This document shows, one piece after another, positions 8,596 through 17,135 of a DNA stretch of 38,337 nt. Numbering within the stretch: position 1 is the stretch's first letter; every line of letters begins with the position of its first letter. The translations under genes were made by a program, and so were the position numbers. The notes below the pieces were generated by a model, which ran no database searches, was not told the DNA's origin, and was given only the letters and a program-made list of their open reading frames with translations. Source of the stretch: an uncultured Eudoraea sp. (lineage in GTDB: Bacteria; Bacteroidota; Bacteroidia; Flavobacteriales; Flavobacteriaceae); NCBI GenBank assembly GCA_905479615.1, contig CAJQNH010000041.1, positions 1 through 38,337 on the forward strand. The letters run 5' to 3'.

Positions 8596-9180
8596 CTACC
8601 ACGGCCAGCTATTTAATAGCATAGGTATGGTAAGTAAAATAATTACTGAAGAAATAAATACTGCGAATACTGACCGCTTGATGCCGAACTTTGTTTGCCC
8701 TATATAGGCCAGTGTTAGTATTGAAAATATTACTGTGATCTGCGAAATTTCTATTCCGCTGGCAAAACCTAATAAAGGCCCAATTTTTTCCTCTTCTTCA
8801 CTCATCAGCATATTGAAGTAATTAGAAAACCCAAAGCCATGTATTATACCAAAAAAAGTTGTGGCAAATTCAAGTAGGTATGCCTTGTTTTTACCTTGGA
8901 CCATAAAAACCTGCACTATATTAAAAAATGCAGTCAACAATATGGTTGCCGGAATTAAGAATTCAACTAATTCTACATTAACGTTAATAATGCCATAGGC
9001 AGATAACAGCAGGGAAAGGCAATGAGCAATGGTAAATAACGTAGCTAATACAATTACTTTCTTCCAATGCTTAAATGTAAAAGGTGCGGTAAGGGCAGCG
9101 AGAAATAAAACATGATCATAAGCTCCCCAATCCAATACATGGTTAATTCCAAGTTTGCAATAGAACCAAAAATCATACAT
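8596..9180 (-). CDS. HupE/UreJ family membrane protein
   Basis: A 194-residue integral membrane protein of the HupE/UreJ-2 family, with about six helices. Recognisable segments are an N-terminal GINHVLDWGAYDHVLFLAAL, then TLFTIAHCLSLLLS, and the central FGIIHGFGFSNYF. The conserved histidines in these segments are typical of the family. Classical HupE/UreJ proteins are linked to nickel transport for hydrogenase or urease, but no nickel enzyme is encoded here and this flavobacterial subgroup has no assigned substrate. It lies between the DjlA-like gene (71 bp) and the deaminase gene (106 bp), all on the minus strand. Confidence 0.85.
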   Translation of the reverse strand: MYDFWFYCKLGINHVLDWGAYDHVLFLAALTAPFTFKHWKKVIVLATLFTIAHCLSLLLSAYGIINVNVELVEFLIPATILLTAFFNIVQVFMVQGKNKAYLLEFATTFFGIIHGFGFSNYFNMLMSEEEEKIGPLLGFASGIEISQITVIFSILTLAYIGQTKFGIKRSVFAVFISSVIILLTIPMLLNSWPW

Positions 9181-9251
9181 GCCAAATTCTTTTAAAAATC
9201 ATTGGATTAAAAAATTGTCTTATAACGCAATTCCATCATTCTGTATACTCA

Positions 9252-9983
9252 CTATATCCCTCTTTCCTTTTGAATCTGCTCATAGGCTCTCTGAACTTCC
9301 TTGAACTTTTCCTCTGCACCCTTTTTAATGGCCTCATTCTTCGTGATCACTTTATCTGGGTGATACTTTTTAGCCATTTTCCGATATGCCCTTTTAACTT
9401 CATCGTCTGAAACCGCCTTTTCTATTTCTAATATTTTATAGGCATTATCTGCAGATTTGATAAACATAGCCTTAATGCTTTCAAAATCTTGCCTTCCGAC
9501 CCTGAGGTAACCAGCGATTTCCTTTATTTTTTCTATCTCGAGATTACTTATGGCCCCATCGGCCTGAGCTATCCCAAAAAGAAAATGCAACAATTGTAAT
9601 CGTACCTCATAGCGGGTACGCTGATTCAGGTATGTACAAATACGCTGAGCCGATATTTCTCTATTTTTTATAACCTCATTAAATGTCCTAAAAATTGCAT
9701 TGGCTTTTTCCTTACCATATGTGCTGAGAAAATATTGCCTTACATAGTCCAATTCACGCTGACTCACTTGCCCGTCTGCCTTAATGACAATAGAACACAA
9801 TGAAAGAAGATTTAGTTCAAAGTCAGCAGGCGACACCTTTTGCCTGGTGAAATCACTAAAGACCGTTCTTGAACCTGAACCACTATTTAGATTGTCGAGA
9901 AAACTCCCAATTAAAAAACCTAAAATAGCTCCAGGTAAACGAAAAAGAAAATAACCCACAATTGCGGCAAACCACCTAATCAT
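9252..9983 (-). CDS. DjlA-like membrane-anchored TerB/J-domain co-chaperone
   Basis: The track start at 10022 (256 residues) lies upstream of the candidate promoter, so I place the start at the ATG at 9983 (243 residues, [12 protein letters not shown]). The protein begins with a short glycine-containing membrane segment ([17 protein letters not shown]). A TerB-like helical domain follows (about residues 50-160; [13 protein letters not shown] and [13 protein letters not shown] are its paired acidic helices). A C-terminal J domain with KKYHPDKV carries the HPD triad that stimulates DnaK ATPase. This order matches E. coli DjlA. It would act at the inner membrane, facing the cytoplasm. Confidence 0.88.
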   Translation of the reverse strand: MIRWFAAIVGYFLFRLPGAILGFLIGSFLDNLNSGSGSRTVFSDFTRQKVSPADFELNLLSLCSIVIKADGQVSQRELDYVRQYFLSTYGKEKANAIFRTFNEVIKNREISAQRICTYLNQRTRYEVRLQLLHFLFGIAQADGAISNLEIEKIKEIAGYLRVGRQDFESIKAMFIKSADNAYKILEIEKAVSDDEVKRAYRKMAKKYHPDKVITKNEAIKKGAEEKFKEVQRAYEQIQKERGI

Positions 9984-10002
9984 ATCAGTAGTAAAATTTG
10001 CG

Positions 10003-10010
10003 CAAATATA
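10003..10010 (-). promoter_or_regulatory. Candidate -7 promoter element, DjlA-like gene
   Basis: On the minus strand this reads TATATTTG, an exact TAnnTTTG match about 20 bp upstream of the ATG at 9983. It decides the start: the upstream ATG at 10022 would not be in the transcript. Confidence 0.45.
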
Positions 10011-10078
10011 GAATAATATCAATGAATACTATACTTAAAGAATGGTTAAGCTTTTCATTTAGGTTAATGCAATTTGAT

Positions 10079-10086
10079 TATCTTTG
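10079..10086 (+). promoter_or_regulatory. Candidate -7 promoter element, bacilliredoxin gene
   Basis: TATCTTTG is an exact TAnnTTTG match. It overlaps the TTG at 10084 used by the ORF track, which favours the ATG at 10108 or 10114. The divergent DjlA-like promoter lies 70 bp away. Confidence 0.45.
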
Positions 10087-10107
10087 CCAATAATTCAATT
10101 AAAAAAA

Positions 10108-10524
10108 ATGCTTATGTATCCAGAAGAATTAGTAAGACCAATGAGAGCAGACCTGTCTTCAGCCGGGTTTGAAGAATTATATACATCAGAGGCAGTTGAA
10201 AATGCGATAAAACAAGAAGGAACTACACTTGTAGTCGTGAATTCTGTATGTGGCTGTGCTGCTGCAAATGCCAGGCCGGCTGCAAAATTAAGCCTGGAAA
10301 ATCAAAAAAAGCCAGATCATCTTATTACTGTTTTTGCAGGCGTAGATACCGAGGCAGTCGATGCAGCAAGAAATCTTATGATTCCATTTCCTCCTTCATC
10401 ACCAAGTATGGCCTTATTTAAAAATGGCGAATTGGTACATATGATTGAAAGACACCATATTGAAGGAAGACCTGCAGAATTAATTTCTGAGAATTTAATG
10501 CAGGCGTACGAGGAATTCTGCTAA
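10108..10524 (+). CDS. Bacilliredoxin, BrxA/BrxB (YphP/YqiW) family
   Basis: A thioredoxin-fold protein that removes bacillithiol (or a similar low-molecular-weight thiol) from cytoplasmic proteins after oxidative stress. The core MYPEELVRPMRADL, the active-site CGC motif (SVCGCAAANARPA) and the PPSSPSMALFKNGELVHMIERHHIEGR segment are diagnostic. The track begins at TTG 10084, but the family starts at MYPEE. I give ATG 10108 (138 residues); ATG 10114 (136 residues) is equally possible. The gene appears monocistronic, with a hairpin terminator 113 bp after its stop. Bacteroidota members usually come with bacillithiol synthesis genes, which are not in this window. Confidence 0.95.
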   Translation: MLMYPEELVRPMRADLSSAGFEELYTSEAVENAIKQEGTTLVVVNSVCGCAAANARPAAKLSLENQKKPDHLITVFAGVDTEAVDAARNLMIPFPPSSPSMALFKNGELVHMIERHHIEGRPAELISENLMQAYEEFC

Positions 10525-10636
10525 AATAAAAGGGACATTTATCATAATTTTCCCGCGTTTTATTGAAGATTTCATTTGAATTCATAAAACCTGATTTTAC
10601 CTTAAAAAATTATAGTTCGTATAAAAATTTGTAAAA

Positions 10637-10662
10637 AACTGCTTCTATAGAAGCGGTTTTTT
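10637..10662 (+). terminator. Intrinsic terminator upstream of plsC-like gene
   Basis: AACTGCTTC-TATA-GAAGCGGTT forms a 9-bp stem (one G-T pair) with a 4-base loop. It is flanked by an A run on the left and TTTTTT on the right, so it could work in both directions. It probably ends the bacilliredoxin transcript. It runs directly into the TATTTTTG element before the acyltransferase gene. Confidence 0.65.
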
Positions 10663-10669
10663 ATTTTTG
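10662..10669 (+). promoter_or_regulatory. Candidate -7 element abutting the acyltransferase start
   Basis: TATTTTTG matches TAnnTTTG but ends only 4 bp before the ATG at 10674, so a transcript from it would be leaderless or nearly so. It overlaps the T run of the terminator, so the match may simply come from the T-rich sequence. Confidence 0.25.
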
Positions 10670-10673
10670 TGTC

Positions 10674-11408
10674 ATGCAAAAAATATTGGCTTATCCGCTT
10701 ACAGCATTATATTTTATCTTTTTTGGGATAGTGCTGCTTGTTTTTCATCCAATTCAATGGATTTGCCTTAATCTATTTGGATATAATGCCCATAAAAAAA
10801 GCGTAAGCATTCTCAATTTATCATTATTAAGGTGTACCCATGTTCTGGGTGCCAGGTATACTTTTACCAATCCCTACAAAATTCCTAAAGACAGGCCTCT
10901 GATTATTGTTTCGAACCACCAAAGCATGAATGATATTCCGCCTATAATATGGTATATGCGCGCACATCACCCTAAATTTGTGAGCAAAATAGAACTTGGT
11001 AAAGGCATACCCAGCGTATCATACAATCTTAGGCATGGCGGATCTGCGCTTATTGATAGAAAGGACGCCAAACAAGCCCTTATGGAAATATCAAAACTTG
11101 GGCGTTATATAGAAAAATACAACAGAAGTGCAGTCATTTTTCCTGAAGGAACCAGAAGCCGGAACGGACATCCGAAAAAATTTCAAAGAACGGGCTTAAA
11201 AATTCTTATGAAACAAGCACCCTCTGCATTAATTGTTCCTATAAGTATCAATAATTCATGGAAAATGCTTCGTTATGGTAAATTTCCATATGGGATTGGA
11301 TCACATTTAACCTTTAAGGTACATCAGCCGCTTAATAATAGTGGAAATCCGGATGAATTAATCGATAAGGTAGAACAAGATATAACTAGCGGCGTAACTT
11401 CTTTTTAA
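10674..11408 (+). CDS. 1-acyl-sn-glycerol-3-phosphate acyltransferase (PlsC family)
   Basis: A 244-residue inner-membrane enzyme that adds the second acyl chain to lysophosphatidic acid, giving phosphatidic acid for phospholipid synthesis. The N-terminal helix (ALYFIFFGIVLLVF) anchors it. The catalytic HX4D motif is H82-QSMN-D87, and the glycerophosphate-binding motif FPEGTRSR is at about 156-163. GIPSVSYNLRHGGSALIDRKDA is the usual block III. The start at MQKILAYP agrees with family length. Its stop overlaps the ATG of the HD hydrolase by one base (TAATG), so translation is coupled. Confidence 0.93.
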   Translation: MQKILAYPLTALYFIFFGIVLLVFHPIQWICLNLFGYNAHKKSVSILNLSLLRCTHVLGARYTFTNPYKIPKDRPLIIVSNHQSMNDIPPIIWYMRAHHPKFVSKIELGKGIPSVSYNLRHGGSALIDRKDAKQALMEISKLGRYIEKYNRSAVIFPEGTRSRNGHPKKFQRTGLKILMKQAPSALIVPISINNSWKMLRYGKFPYGIGSHLTFKVHQPLNNSGNPDELIDKVEQDITSGVTSF

Positions 11409-12067
11409 TGAAACGTAAAACAATTTTAGAAAAGACCAAAGACTTTGTCAAACAAAGGTTTAAAGGAGCTGAAGGAGGCCATGATTGGCATCATACAAAA
11501 AGGGTATTGGCAAATTCTATTCATATCGCCAAAAAAGAAAATGCTAATTTATTTGTAGTTCAACTGGCGGCACTATTGCATGATATTGCAGATTCTAAGT
11601 TTCATGAAGGGGACGAAACTCTGGGGCCTAAAATAGCTTCTGAATTTCTGAAAGAACACAATGTCGATAAATTAAGCAGAGAGCATATCATAAAAATTAT
11701 AGAGACAGTTTCATTTAAAAATAGTCTGTCCATGACGGATACGCCCTTTAATTCTGTTGAATTACAGATAGTACAGGATGCAGACAGGTTAGATGCAATT
11801 GGGGCCATTGGAATTGCCCGGGCGTTTAACTATGGGGGGTTTAAAAACAGGGAACTCTATAATCCAAAAATTCCCCCAAACATGACTATGAGCAAGGAAG
11901 AATATAAGAAGTCCAGTGCCCCTACAATTAATCACTTTTATGAAAAATTGCTGCTTTTAAAAGAAAAGATGAATACCTCTACCGGCAAAAAGCTCGCAGA
12001 AAAACGACACGACGTTATGGTCAGTTACCTCAACCAATTCTATCAGGAATGGGAAGGTTTAAAATAA
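11408..12067 (+). CDS. HD-domain metal-dependent phosphohydrolase
   Basis: A 219-residue cytoplasmic HD-superfamily hydrolase of the YedJ/YpgQ-like type. Metal-binding residues are visible in order: H25 region (GGHDWHHTKRV), the HD pair H58-D59 (ALLHDIAD) and a later aspartate in QDADRLDAIGAIGIARAF. Family members hydrolyse phosphate bonds of nucleotides or related small molecules, but the substrate cannot be read from sequence. Its start codon overlaps the acyltransferase stop by one base, so the two genes form an operon. The functional link between them is not obvious. Confidence 0.9.
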   Translation: MKRKTILEKTKDFVKQRFKGAEGGHDWHHTKRVLANSIHIAKKENANLFVVQLAALLHDIADSKFHEGDETLGPKIASEFLKEHNVDKLSREHIIKIIETVSFKNSLSMTDTPFNSVELQIVQDADRLDAIGAIGIARAFNYGGFKNRELYNPKIPPNMTMSKEEYKKSSAPTINHFYEKLLLLKEKMNTSTGKKLAEKRHDVMVSYLNQFYQEWEGLK

Positions 12068-12181
12068 CATCGTTTTTAATTAAGCACATTATTTTGTAGA
12101 AATTAACCATCCACCTTCACTATTCAAGGAAACGTCCTTTTTTTTTGTATATTCTGTTTTTATTTTAAAATCTACTCCACT

Positions 12182-13591
12182 ATGAAAAGAAGAAGTTTTG
12201 TCAAAAAAGTAGCTGCGTCATCTACTGCTTTTTCAATTGTCCCCAGCTTTATTTTAGGGAAAGGTCATGTGCCCCCAAGTGATACATTATATGTCTCGGC
12301 CTTTGGTGTGGGTGGCCGTGGAACAGGGGTTATGAACGGTCTTGATAATACAAATAAAGTAAAGTATGTTACCTTATGTGACGTAGACGATCGCAGAGCA
12401 AAAAACAGTTATGAGAAATACCCGGACGCAAAACGCTACAAGGACTTCAGAAAGGTATTTGACAACCATTTGAATGAAATAGATGCCATTATGGTGGCTA
12501 CCCCAGATCATACACACGCGACTATTGCTTTGCCTTTTATGCGCGAGAAAAAACATGCTTATGTAGAAAAACCGCTCACCCACAATATTGGGGAGGCCCG
12601 CTTAATGACACAAGTTGCCCGGGAAAATGGAATTGTTACTCAGATGGGTAATCAGGGGGCTTCCAGTGATGGAAGCCGGGAGGCGAAAGAATGGATAAAA
12701 TCCGGGGTAATTGGCAAGGTGAAAAGAGTTGATTGCTGGACAAACAGGCCCGTATGGCCACAGGGAGTTCCGGTACCTACCCAAATAGATCCAATTCCAC
12801 AAGGACTCGATTGGGATTTATGGTTGGGTCCTGCGTCAATGCGTGATTATAATGAATCCTATCTTCCTTTTAAATGGCGTGGCTGGTGGGATTTTGGAAC
12901 CGGGGCATTAGGTGATATGGGTTGTCATATCATGGAAACTCCTTTTGGAGTGCTGGACCTCGGGTATCCTACTGAGGCTGAAGCTAGTTGTACTACGAAT
13001 TGGGTAGGCGATTTTATTGAAGCGGATTATAGTAAATCCTGTCCTGCTTCTTCTTTGGTTAGGCTTAAATTTAATACCGCTGAACATGGTGATATTGCCT
13101 TAAACTGGTATGATGGGGGTTTAATGCCTGATCTGCCTGATGAATTAAAAAATGATGAAAAAATTGGAGATACTGGTGGAGGCACAGTGTTTTACGGATC
13201 CAAAGGAATTTTAGTTTGTGATACATATTCCAGAAATGCCCGGTTGTTACCTTCTGAGAGGATGCAACAGGTAAATGCACCTGAACCTTATTTGAAAAGA
13301 ATAACAGGGGATACCGGTGGGCACCAAAATAATTGGGTGGAAGCTTGTTTAGGTGGCTCGGAGACTTCCTCGGATTTTAAGCGTTCCGGACCTTTGACAG
13401 AGGCTGTTTTAATGGGGAACCTGGCTATCAAATCTTTTCAGTATAAAGAACCAAATGAAAATGGCCGTGGATTTATATATCCGGGGAGACGCAAAATACT
13501 ATGGGATGGTGAGAATATGAGGGTTACTAATTACGAAAAAGCCAACGAATGGGTAAAGGGGACTTATCGTAAGGGCTGGGAACTTAGTTAA
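12182..13591 (+). CDS. Tat-exported Gfo/Idh/MocA family oxidoreductase
   Basis: A 469-residue NAD(P)-dependent oxidoreductase acting on sugars or polyols. The N-terminus is a twin-arginine signal (MKRRSFVKKVAASSTAFSIVPSFILG), so the enzyme should be exported folded with its cofactor. A Rossmann fold follows (AFGVGGRGTG, LCDVDD), with the family motif E129-K130-P131 in YVEKPLTHN, then a C-terminal domain with GALGDMGCHIME. This exported subgroup is common in marine Bacteroidota and is often found with ThuA or sugar-isomerase genes in 3-keto-sugar pathways. Here it stands alone, with an HD hydrolase upstream and a convergent radical SAM gene downstream. Substrate unknown. Confidence 0.92.
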   Translation: MKRRSFVKKVAASSTAFSIVPSFILGKGHVPPSDTLYVSAFGVGGRGTGVMNGLDNTNKVKYVTLCDVDDRRAKNSYEKYPDAKRYKDFRKVFDNHLNEIDAIMVATPDHTHATIALPFMREKKHAYVEKPLTHNIGEARLMTQVARENGIVTQMGNQGASSDGSREAKEWIKSGVIGKVKRVDCWTNRPVWPQGVPVPTQIDPIPQGLDWDLWLGPASMRDYNESYLPFKWRGWWDFGTGALGDMGCHIMETPFGVLDLGYPTEAEASCTTNWVGDFIEADYSKSCPASSLVRLKFNTAEHGDIALNWYDGGLMPDLPDELKNDEKIGDTGGGTVFYGSKGILVCDTYSRNARLLPSERMQQVNAPEPYLKRITGDTGGHQNNWVEACLGGSETSSDFKRSGPLTEAVLMGNLAIKSFQYKEPNENGRGFIYPGRRKILWDGENMRVTNYEKANEWVKGTYRKGWELS

Positions 13592-13639
13592 GAAGTAATT
13601 TTTCTTATCTTTTTTGATAAAAAACAACAAAAACCGGGT

Positions 13640-14716
13640 TTAGTTGAATAGTTTCCATTGACCCAGTTTATATTGTTCGTGTAATTCCCTGTTTAATTTA
13701 GGAAATGATCTTCCCTTATAATATCTCAATTTAGCCAATTTGGCCATTTCCTGTATTTGATATGCAATATGGCCTTCACCCTTGCTTCGCAAACCAAATC
13801 TACTGTCATTTAATGTGCCCCCATGACATGATGCTATAAGGCTCAATACCTTTTCTGCCCTATCAGGCATAGCCTTCCTTATCCAATCGGTAAAAATAAG
13901 ACCAATGGCGCCATTCAATCTAACTATAGTATAAGCAAAAGAAGACGCACCATGGTCAGCAGCCGCCTTTGCTAAATTTATAATTTCATGGCTGTTTATG
14001 CCCGGAATAATTGGAGCCAGCATGGCATTAACCGGGATTTTATTCTCAGCTAAAATGGCAATTGTTTCAAGACGTTTTTTAATAGTTGTTGTTCTGGGTT
14101 CTAAAATTCTTCGCGTATTTTCGGAGAGCGAGGTAATTGAGATGTTTACGCCAACCAGCCCATGATAATTCAATTCCCTTAACAAGTCCATATCTCTTAA
14201 GATCAAAGAATTCTTGGTAATGATACCTACTGGGTGGCGGTATCTCAAAAATACCTCCAGGCAAGCTCTCGTAATTTCAAATTTCTGCTCTGCAGGCTGG
14301 TAACAATCTGTATTTCCCGAAAGCACTATGGTGGCGGCCTTCCATTTAGAACTTTTTAATTTAGCCTCCAGTAGCTTAGCAGTATCTTTCTTTACCAAAA
14401 TCTTTTGTTCAAAATCTAAACCTGCACTTAAGCCCCAATATTCATGAGTATTTCTGGCATAGCAATAAATACAACCATGTTCACAACCCTGATAAGGATT
14501 CATTGAGTATTCCATCCCGACATCCGGACTGGTAACTTTATTTACAATTGTTTTAGGAAAAACAGTTAAGTATTGTGTTTTCTTTTGAATGGCCTCTTCC
14601 CCTTCCTTTCTGCAAAATTCGAGAAAATCTTGCTGTATTTCGTGTATGTGTTTAAGAAATTTGTTGGGTGTATTTTGCTGTGCACCTCTTCCTCTAATAA
14701 AATTATTTTGTTTCAA
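13640..14716 (-). CDS. PA0069-type radical SAM protein (SplB-like)
   Basis: A 358-residue radical SAM protein. The [4Fe-4S] cluster motif is C78-x3-C82-x2-C85 in YQGCEHGCIYCYARNTHEYWG. The N-terminal GRGAQQN and the later LSGNTDCYQPAEQKFEITRACLEV and PIIPGINSHEI segments are those of the PA0069/Rv2578c family. Members resemble spore photoproduct lyase SplB but have no proven substrate, and nucleic-acid repair or modification is a guess. The start appears to be TTG at 14716, supported by a near-consensus promoter just upstream. It is convergent with the Gfo/Idh/MocA gene, with an AT-rich weak hairpin (TTATC..GATAA) between them. Confidence 0.9.
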   Translation of the reverse strand: MKQNNFIRGRGAQQNTPNKFLKHIHEIQQDFLEFCRKEGEEAIQKKTQYLTVFPKTIVNKVTSPDVGMEYSMNPYQGCEHGCIYCYARNTHEYWGLSAGLDFEQKILVKKDTAKLLEAKLKSSKWKAATIVLSGNTDCYQPAEQKFEITRACLEVFLRYRHPVGIITKNSLILRDMDLLRELNYHGLVGVNISITSLSENTRRILEPRTTTIKKRLETIAILAENKIPVNAMLAPIIPGINSHEIINLAKAAADHGASSFAYTIVRLNGAIGLIFTDWIRKAMPDRAEKVLSLIASCHGGTLNDSRFGLRSKGEGHIAYQIQEMAKLAKLRYYKGRSFPKLNRELHEQYKLGQWKLFN

Positions 14717-14731
14717 TATACGGATTTATTC

Positions 14732-14762
14732 CAAATTTATGGATTATTTCCTATTGAAACAA
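14732..14762 (-). promoter_or_regulatory. Promoter of the radical SAM gene (-33/-7)
   Basis: On the minus strand TTG, a 20-bp spacer and TAAATTTG fit the Bacteroidota primary sigma consensus (TTTG, 19-21 bp, TAnnTTTG). It is the best promoter match in the window. Initiation would fall about 10 bases before the TTG start at 14716. Confidence 0.55.
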
Positions 14763-14763
14763 T

Positions 14764-16314
14764 TTAATTGATAGAGACATTCACTAATTGTTTTTTAGTT
14801 CCTCTTTTAGCATAAAACAAAACCGCGCTATCATTAAAGTCCATTAAAGGTTTTGAAACCATAAGTGGCAAGCGAGCTTCTTTATCATCAATGATTTTTT
14901 CATAACTCATTTTACCATTTTTGTCTAATTGAATTACAAAGACATTTCTATTCCTGCTTAAGCCCTGTTTAAAAATTACCCGTTCATTATTTATTACTTG
15001 CGGGTTTTCAGCCGAGCTACTTATAAAAAAATAGGTGTTATCATTTTTAGTATAGGAACAATAAGATGCATAGGCCCCATCACCCTGTGTTACTTCAGAT
15101 TTATTAATATTTCTGGCCCAAAGCATTTCACCTTTAAGATTTAGCTTTGCACTCACGATATCATTGTAATGAAAACGTTCCACCCGTACTCTGCCTCCAC
15201 TTGAATTTGCCTGTACGCTGGATGTAACAAAATATTCCTCAGCATTGAAAAGTATATCGTCATCCTGAGTAAAGCCTACATTTTTAAATACCAGGTTCTT
15301 TACCTGCTCTGCATCCTCTTTTCCAAACTTGTCTGACATAAACTGATTTGAAAAAGGATTGTATTTCCTTATTTGGACTTCAAGTGTTACCGGGTCTAAT
15401 TTAAAATACCCCAACCCATTATACCTGTTATCCTTTCGATCAGCATAAAAACCAACACAAATAAGATTCCCATTTCGAAGAATTGGCTTTAAGGCTTCGG
15501 AGTATTTACCAGGACCGTCAAAGTTTTGTGTAATGACACCTTGTTTTGACAGCATAATAAGTTCATACTGAAATTTACGCTCTAAGGCGGTAAATCTTTT
15601 CTTCTTAAAATAAGCTTTGCCAATTATATATGCGCGCTCCAGGTTTGGGGAGACCACTATATTTTCAAAAGCATAATTCTTATCCGCTATTTCTTTAGAA
15701 AAATCCTGTTCAAATATCTTTTTAAGGGAAGCATTAAATAAATAAATATTGTGTTTATTTATCTTTCCCTTCTTAAAATGCGTGCTAATTATAAATGCAC
15801 TTTTAGCATCGTTAAATAATGCCGTTGTGGTGAAACCAGATGAAAAATTTCTGTTGTAATAGTTGCGGTCATATGGTTGTTGTACCTGATCTGACCTAAT
15901 TGAGAGTAACTTCTCCTCTGTAAAATTAAAATTTGATATTGGACTGCGGTGAACAATATAATCATATGACATAGTCTCCAGATTATACTCCAAAAACAAT
16001 AAATATAATTGTCCGTTTCTTAAGTAACCCTCTATAAGATCAAGTCCTTTTAATTTATAATTATATTCTGAAACAAGCTCTAGATCTTTATTATAATGCT
16101 CTATAAAATAACCCTTAGGTTTCAGAATCATTCCCGTATAGTAGGATCTTACCAAAACAGTTCCGCCTGTTCCATCCTCAGAAATAGAGACTAAATTAGA
16201 ATACTTATATCGGTCATCATACTTTTCTCCAAAATCATAGGAAATAGGCATTTTTTGCGCATAGGCAAGGCCAGCAGTAAAAACCGCAAAAAATAATATA
16301 AAACGAATTTTCAT
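14764..16314 (-). CDS. Secreted protein of unknown function, possible beta-propeller
   Basis: A 516-residue protein that I cannot place in a named family. A clear signal peptide (MKIRFILFFAVFTAGLAYAQ) directs export, with cleavage expected after AYA. The mature part has many short strands with turns of the type LYNGQLYLLFLEYN, FIISTHFKKG, NLICVGFYADRKDN and TYFFISSSAENP, suggesting a repeated beta-sheet (propeller-like) fold. No catalytic motif and no C-terminal sorting domain are seen. It starts 24 bp after the enoyl-CoA hydratase stop and is last in the polycistronic minus-strand run. Similar secreted proteins occur in flavobacteria without known function. Confidence 0.75.
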   Translation of the reverse strand: MKIRFILFFAVFTAGLAYAQKMPISYDFGEKYDDRYKYSNLVSISEDGTGGTVLVRSYYTGMILKPKGYFIEHYNKDLELVSEYNYKLKGLDLIEGYLRNGQLYLLFLEYNLETMSYDYIVHRSPISNFNFTEEKLLSIRSDQVQQPYDRNYYNRNFSSGFTTTALFNDAKSAFIISTHFKKGKINKHNIYLFNASLKKIFEQDFSKEIADKNYAFENIVVSPNLERAYIIGKAYFKKKRFTALERKFQYELIMLSKQGVITQNFDGPGKYSEALKPILRNGNLICVGFYADRKDNRYNGLGYFKLDPVTLEVQIRKYNPFSNQFMSDKFGKEDAEQVKNLVFKNVGFTQDDDILFNAEEYFVTSSVQANSSGGRVRVERFHYNDIVSAKLNLKGEMLWARNINKSEVTQGDGAYASYCSYTKNDNTYFFISSSAENPQVINNERVIFKQGLSRNRNVFVIQLDKNGKMSYEKIIDDKEARLPLMVSKPLMDFNDSAVLFYAKRGTKKQLVNVSIN

Positions 16315-16338
16315 GATAGGTAAAGAATTTTAAGCGCA

Positions 16339-17121
16339 TCAGGTTCCGGGAAATTCTGCTTTTCTTTTTTCCAAAAAGGCAGTAGTGCCTTCTCTAAAAT
16401 CAGCTGTGCCAAAACAGCTTCCAAATGCATTTATCTCGGTTTCAAACCCTTTCGCATTATTCTTAAAACCCGCATTTACGGCTTTTATTGCATAAGAAAT
16501 TGCAACAGGTGAGTTATTCGTTATTTTGCCTGCTATTTTATTACATAGCGGTAAAAGTTCTTCTTGAGGAACCACATAATTTACCAGACCGTAGGATAGC
16601 GCTTTTTCTGCGTTAATCATTCCGGCTGACATTATAAGTTCCATCGCCCTGCCTTTTCCTATTAATTGGGGCAGGCGTTGCGTTCCGCCATATCCTGGAA
16701 TCACCCCAAGAGAAACTTCAGGCAGGCCCATTTTGGCATTATCACTGGCAATTCTGAAATGACAGGCCATGGCCAACTCCAACCCGCCACCAAGCGCAAA
16801 ACCATTGACAGCTGCAATGACTGGAGTAGATAAGTTTTCTATAAGGTTAAAAAGAGCCAGTTGCCCCTTTGCTGCAAGTTCTTTGCCTTCCTTTACTGAA
16901 TAGTTTGCGAATTCTGAAATATCGGCACCGGCCACAAAGGCCTTTTCACCACTCCCGGTGAGTATAATGGCTCGTATCGTTTTATCCTTGTCCAGAGTCT
17001 TAAATGCCTTACCTAAGTCCTTGATTGTTGCTCTGTTCAGCGCATTTAATTTTTTTGGTCTGTTAATAATAACTGTTGCAAGGCTACTATTAAGTTCTAT
17101 CAGGATATTTTCAAAGTTCAT
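16339..17121 (-). CDS. Enoyl-CoA hydratase/isomerase (crotonase family)
   Basis: A 260-residue cytoplasmic crotonase, most likely hydrating 2-enoyl-CoA to 3-hydroxyacyl-CoA in fatty-acid or amino-acid breakdown. The oxyanion-hole segments AFVAGADISEF and GFALGGGLELAMACHF are present. The two catalytic glutamates E115 and E135 (GLPEVSLGVIPGYGGTQRL) have the 20-residue spacing of true hydratases. The length is normal for a single-domain enzyme. It starts 14 bp after the sensor kinase stop and is followed at 24 bp by the secreted unknown protein, so it is in the same transcript. Substrate chain length is not readable. Confidence 0.93.
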   Translation of the reverse strand: MNFENILIELNSSLATVIINRPKKLNALNRATIKDLGKAFKTLDKDKTIRAIILTGSGEKAFVAGADISEFANYSVKEGKELAAKGQLALFNLIENLSTPVIAAVNGFALGGGLELAMACHFRIASDNAKMGLPEVSLGVIPGYGGTQRLPQLIGKGRAMELIMSAGMINAEKALSYGLVNYVVPQEELLPLCNKIAGKITNNSPVAISYAIKAVNAGFKNNAKGFETEINAFGSCFGTADFREGTTAFLEKRKAEFPGT

Positions 17122-17135
17122 CTGTGATTATTTTA

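Noticed and set aside
14573-14771. Plus-strand ORFs with hydrophobic segments over the radical SAM start
   Set aside because: Antisense to the conserved N-terminus of the PA0069-type protein; shadow ORFs.
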